Assembly: GCA_041874725.1 (NCBI GenBank)
Contig: CP097466.1
Span: forward strand, 5,084,001-5,148,000
Length of the DNA stretch: 64,000 nt
Direction: 5' to 3'
Source of the DNA: Duganella sp. BuS-21
GTDB lineage: Bacteria > Pseudomonadota > Gammaproteobacteria > Burkholderiales > Burkholderiaceae_D
Positions within the stretch are counted from its first letter, which is position 1. Each line of letters opens with the position of its first letter. The notes under the pieces are model-generated. The model worked only from the letters and a program-made list of their open reading frames with translations. It was not told where the DNA came from and did no database searches. The position numbers and the translations under genes were made by a program. Below are positions 61,051 through 64,000 of this stretch, in pieces.

Positions 61051-61437
61051 TTAGTTGGCCAGGCTTTGGAGTATCGGGCAGTCGGGGCGATCATCGCCGT
61101 GACAGCCGCCGGCCAGTGTTTGCAAGGTGTCGCGCATTTCGGTGAGTTCGGCGATGCGCTGGTTGAGCTGCTCCACGTGCCCCAGCGCGATGGTTTTGAC
61201 GTCCGCGCTGGCGCGCGCTTTGTTCTGCCACAAGGACAGCAGGTCGCGGATCTGGTCCAGCGAAAAGCCCAGTTGGCGCGCGCGTTTGACGAAGCGCAGC
61301 GTGTGCAGGTCGTTCTCGCCAAAGATGCGGTAACCGGCGTCGGTGCGCCTGCCCGCCGGGATCAGGGCGATGCTTTCGTAGTAGCGGATCATTTTCGCGG
61401 AAATGCCGGTCGCCGCTGCTGCCTGTCCGATGTTCAT
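61051..61437 (-). CDS. cueR: MerR-family copper regulator CueR
   Basis: A 128-residue regulator. The winged helix begins [20 protein letters not shown], followed by a dimerisation helix and a C-terminal metal loop with two cysteines, [13 protein letters not shown], as in CueR/Cu(I) sensors. It activates copper-efflux promoters by untwisting a 19-bp spacer. It overlaps the copA stop by 4 bases, so it is in the copA transcript. Its operator-type sequence is found at copZ (51.9 kb). Confidence 0.92.
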   Translation of the reverse strand: MNIGQAAAATGISAKMIRYYESIALIPAGRRTDAGYRIFGENDLHTLRFVKRARQLGFSLDQIRDLLSLWQNKARASADVKTIALGHVEQLNQRIAELTEMRDTLQTLAGGCHGDDRPDCPILQSLAN

Positions 61438-63641
61438 GTGGTCTGCTCCGGTTTCCAGCGCCGCAGCAGCAGCGCGTTGCTGATCACGCTGACGGAGCTG
61501 AGCGCCATGGCGCCGCCGGCCACCATCGGGTTGAGCAGCCCGCACACCGCCAGCGGAATGCCGATCAGGTTGTAAATGAAGGCCCAGAACAGGTTCTGGC
61601 GGATCTTGTTGTAGCTGCGGCGCGAGATCGAGATGGCCGCCGCCACCAGGGCTGGATCGCCGCGCATCAGGGTGATGCCGGCGGCGTGCATGGCGACGTC
61701 GGTGCCGCTGGACATGGCGATGCCGACGTCCGCCGCCGCCAGTGCCGGCGCATCGTTGATGCCGTCGCCGACCATGGCGATGGTGGCGCCGTCGCGCTTG
61801 AGGGCGGCGATGGCCAGGGCTTTATCGGCAGGCAGCATGTTCGCGACGATACGGCGCACGCCGAGCTGCTGGCCGACCGCGTCGGCGCTGCCCTGGTTGT
61901 CGCCGGTGAGCAGGACGGTGTCGATGCCCAGGGCGTGCAACGCTTCGATGGCGGCGCGGGCTTGTGGTTTGATGCGGTCGCCGAAGGCCAGTAGGCCGAG
62001 CAGTTGGCGGGTGTCGGCGTCGGCCAGCCAGGAGATGGTGTAGCCGGCGCGTTCCAGCACTTCGGCGCGCGCGGCAAGCGCTTGCAGGGAGATGCCCTGC
62101 TCCTGCATCAGGCGTGTGCTGCCCAGCACCAGCCGCACGCCGTCGACGGTCGCCGCCACGCCGCGTCCGGGCAAGGCGGCGACATCGGATGCATGCGGCG
62201 CCGCGCCAGCGCCGGCGGCTTGCACCACGGCGCGTGCCAGCGCATGTTCGCTGCCGCGCTGCACGGCGGCGGCCAGTTGCAGCAATCGCGCCTCGTCCAC
62301 GCCCGGCGCCGCCGCCATGTCGGTCAACGATGGCTTGCCTTCGGTCAGCGTGCCGGTCTTGTCGAAAGCGACGGTGGTGATGCGGTGCGCCAGCTCCAGC
62401 GCTTCGGCGTCCTTGATCAGGATGCCGTGGCGCGCCGCGACGCCGGTGCCAGCCATGATGGCGGCCGGCGTCGCCAGTCCCAGCGCGCACGGACAGGCGA
62501 TCACCAGCACCGCCACCGCGTTGATGATGGCTTGCTGCGCATCGCCGCCGAACAGCCACCAGCCGCCAAAGGTCAGCAGCGCCAGCACCAGCAACACCGG
62601 CACGAAGACTGCGCTCACGCGGTCCACCAGATGTTGTACCGGCGCCTTGGCGGCCTGCGCATCTTCCACCAGGCGGATGATGCGCGCCAGCGTGCTTTCC
62701 GCGCCGACGGCGCTCACGCGCACCAGCAGCAAGCCTTCGCCATTGATGGCGCCTCCTGTCACCCGCTCGCCCACATGGCGCGCCACCGGCAGGCTCTCGC
62801 CGGTGATCAGGGCTTCATCGACATGGCTGGCGCCTTCGGTGATCTCGCCATCGGCCGCGATGCGCTCGCCGGGACGGATCACGATGATGTCGCCCACGCC
62901 TACCTGGTTGATGGCGACATCGACATCCTGCCCGCCGCGCCGTACCCGGGCCGCTTCGGGACGCAGCGTTTGCAGGGCGCGAATGGCTTCGGCGGTTTGC
63001 CGCTTGGCGCGCGTCTCCAGCCATTTGCCCAGCAGGACCAGGGTGATGACCACGGCCGAGGCTTCGAAGTACAGATGCGGCATGGGGCCGGCCGCGACCA
63101 GCTGGAAGACGCTCAGGCCATAGGCGGCGCTGGTGCCGATGGCCACCAGCAGATCCATATTGCCGCTACGAGCGCGCGCCGCCAGCCAGCCGGCGCGATA
63201 GAAACGCGCGCCCAGCCAGAATTGGACCGGCGTGGCGAGCAGCCATTGCAGGCGACCGTCCAGCATCCAGTGGATGCCGGCCAGTTCCAACAGCATGGGC
63301 GTCACCAGCGGCAGGGAGAACAGGGCCGCCAGCAGGACGGCGAGGCCGCCGCGCGGCGCGACTAATGCAGCGGGACGGGACGGGTCGGCAGCGGAGGTGG
63401 TTGCGGCGGTGGCAGGAGCGGCAAAGGCCGGCTCGGGTTGCGAGGCCTGGTAGCCGGCTTTGTCGATGGCCTGCGCCAGCAGTGCAAAGTCCAGCACCTG
63501 GGCCGACTCCACCCGCGCCATCTCGGTGGCTAGATTGACGCTGACCTTGTCCACGCCCGGCACGGCCGCCAGCACGCGCTCCACCCTGCCGACGCAGGAG
63601 GCGCAGCTCATGCCTTCAATTTTGATCGCTTGCTGATTCAT
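61434..63641 (-). CDS. copA: Copper-exporting P1B-type ATPase CopA
   Basis: A 735-residue ATPase. One N-terminal metal domain with GMSCASC (residues 10-16); eight TM helices; the copper channel motif ACPCALG; phosphorylation loop [11 protein letters not shown]; and [10 protein letters not shown]. The family usually has one or two metal domains, so a single one is normal. It exports Cu(I) from the cytoplasm and would receive it from CopZ. Confidence 0.95.
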   Translation of the reverse strand: MNQQAIKIEGMSCASCVGRVERVLAAVPGVDKVSVNLATEMARVESAQVLDFALLAQAIDKAGYQASQPEPAFAAPATAATTSAADPSRPAALVAPRGGLAVLLAALFSLPLVTPMLLELAGIHWMLDGRLQWLLATPVQFWLGARFYRAGWLAARARSGNMDLLVAIGTSAAYGLSVFQLVAAGPMPHLYFEASAVVITLVLLGKWLETRAKRQTAEAIRALQTLRPEAARVRRGGQDVDVAINQVGVGDIIVIRPGERIAADGEITEGASHVDEALITGESLPVARHVGERVTGGAINGEGLLLVRVSAVGAESTLARIIRLVEDAQAAKAPVQHLVDRVSAVFVPVLLVLALLTFGGWWLFGGDAQQAIINAVAVLVIACPCALGLATPAAIMAGTGVAARHGILIKDAEALELAHRITTVAFDKTGTLTEGKPSLTDMAAAPGVDEARLLQLAAAVQRGSEHALARAVVQAAGAGAAPHASDVAALPGRGVAATVDGVRLVLGSTRLMQEQGISLQALAARAEVLERAGYTISWLADADTRQLLGLLAFGDRIKPQARAAIEALHALGIDTVLLTGDNQGSADAVGQQLGVRRIVANMLPADKALAIAALKRDGATIAMVGDGINDAPALAAADVGIAMSSGTDVAMHAAGITLMRGDPALVAAAISISRRSYNKIRQNLFWAFIYNLIGIPLAVCGLLNPMVAGGAMALSSVSVISNALLLRRWKPEQTT

Positions 63642-63671
63642 AGGACACCCAACGCTGTTTTCACCAACTAC

Positions 63672-63702
63672 AGCATCAAGTATCCCACGATAGCAAGGTC
63701 AA
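63672..63702 (-). promoter_or_regulatory. Candidate CueR-type promoter of copA
   Basis: Minus-strand TTGACC at 63697-63702 begins a CCTTGC-TATCGTG-GGATAC segment that resembles the copZ operator (shared CTTGACCTT and TATCG) but with a degenerate right arm. The -10 at 19 bases is poor (GATGCT). The -35 lies eight bases past the next gene's stop. Confidence 0.55.
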
Positions 63703-63709
63703 GACATTT

Positions 63710-64000
63710 TTAGCGGACTTCGCAATCCACGTCGTTGCTCTTGGACTTGCTGGCGCCGCTGCCGGATGCTGCGGTGGTCGAGGAAAAAGTCGACGGCAGC
63801 GTGAACGGTATGCCCGGATTCGACGGCAGCATGACCGGCGGCTGCTTGAAGCTTGGCGTAAAGCCGAACTGACCTGGCGCGAAATTCAGGTTGCCGCTCG
63901 GGTTGGCCACGTTGATCAGGCCGTCGATCACATGCACGTAAAGGCCGGGCGGCAGCGGCGCCGGCCCGCCTGGAATCGCTAGCGGAATATTCGCTTGCGC
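63710..64000 (-). CDS. C-terminal part of an unidentified protein (FecR-domain-like tail)
   Basis: The minus-strand frame runs from the window edge to a TAA at 63710, 96 codons. The visible part has a beta-rich segment (GLYVHVIDGLINVANPSG, NFAPGQFGFTP) and a Ser/Lys-rich end closing in DVDCEVR. This resembles the tail of FecR-domain surface proteins of Oxalobacteraceae, but the main part is outside the window. Confidence 0.5.
   Translation of the reverse strand, partial: AQANIPLAIPGGPAPLPPGLYVHVIDGLINVANPSGNLNFAPGQFGFTPSFKQPPVMLPSNPGIPFTLPSTFSSTTAASGSGASKSKSNDVDCEVR

Noticed and set aside
1..64000. rRNA, tRNA, CRISPR arrays, insertion sequences, integrases
   Set aside because: No cloverleaf, direct-repeat array, transposase or integrase was found on reading both strands.

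Overview
The window reads as a chromosomal segment of a GC-rich betaproteobacterium, most likely Oxalobacteraceae (Massilia/Duganella/Janthinobacterium type). This is inferred from gene families, an alaA-hom pair, an aryl-polyene cluster and many TonB receptors; no rRNA or taxonomic marker is present. I see no rRNA, tRNA, insertion sequence, prophage or CRISPR array.

Layout. 1-1.2 kb: start of an LplT-type MFS transporter. 1.25-8.3 kb: a Fur-box-controlled iron receptor operon (TonB receptor, DUF3325, DUF3649, PepSY reductase), a NarL-type two-component pair and a TonB protein. 8.3-8.7 kb: an antitoxin with a broken PIN toxin. 8.8-10.4 kb: a methyltransferase and a secreted polysaccharide deacetylase. 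10.4-27.9 kb: a complete aryl-polyene (APE) pigment cluster, 20 tightly overlapping genes on the minus strand. It includes an aromatic ammonia-lyase, a halogenase-like flavoprotein, and an adenylation-dehydratase fusion. 28.2-30 kb: a HEPN/MNT toxin-antitoxin pair, rraB and a decayed gene. 30-36 kb: a chemoreceptor, then glrK-qseG-glrR and a BON-domain gene whose upstream region carries a GlrR site, an IHF site and a sigma-54 promoter in textbook order. 36.3-38.9 kb: hom and alaA. 39.1-46.8 kb: an Ara4N lipid A modification operon with arnA split into two genes. 46.8-49.3 kb: bcp and phoH. 49.6-51.7 kb: an AT-richer accessory patch with two HicB-like genes and three unrecognised genes. 51.9-53.7 kb: copZ behind a CueR-type promoter, a glutathione transferase and a TauE/SafE permease. 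53.7-61 kb: a cobalamin-riboswitch operon coding an ExbB-like protein, a DUF2149 protein, an exported membrane-anchored CobN-like chelatase and a TonB receptor. 61-63.7 kb: cueR and copA. 63.7-64 kb: tail of an unidentified protein.

How the genes work together. The APE genes form a type II fatty-acid/polyketide-like line: ammonia-lyase makes the aryl starter, ApeH loads it on an ACP, ketosynthases with ketoreductase and dehydratases build the polyene, acyl- and glycosyltransferases attach it to a lipid, and LolA/MMPL/lipoprotein components export it. The Arn operon covers all Ara4N steps except UDP-glucose dehydrogenase and a second flippase subunit, which are not here. The most interesting unit is the B12-riboswitch operon. 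Its parts match the architecture of the haem-handling Hmu systems of Bacteroidetes, but its regulation points to corrinoids, so it may be an envelope system that imports corrinoids and inserts or removes their metal.
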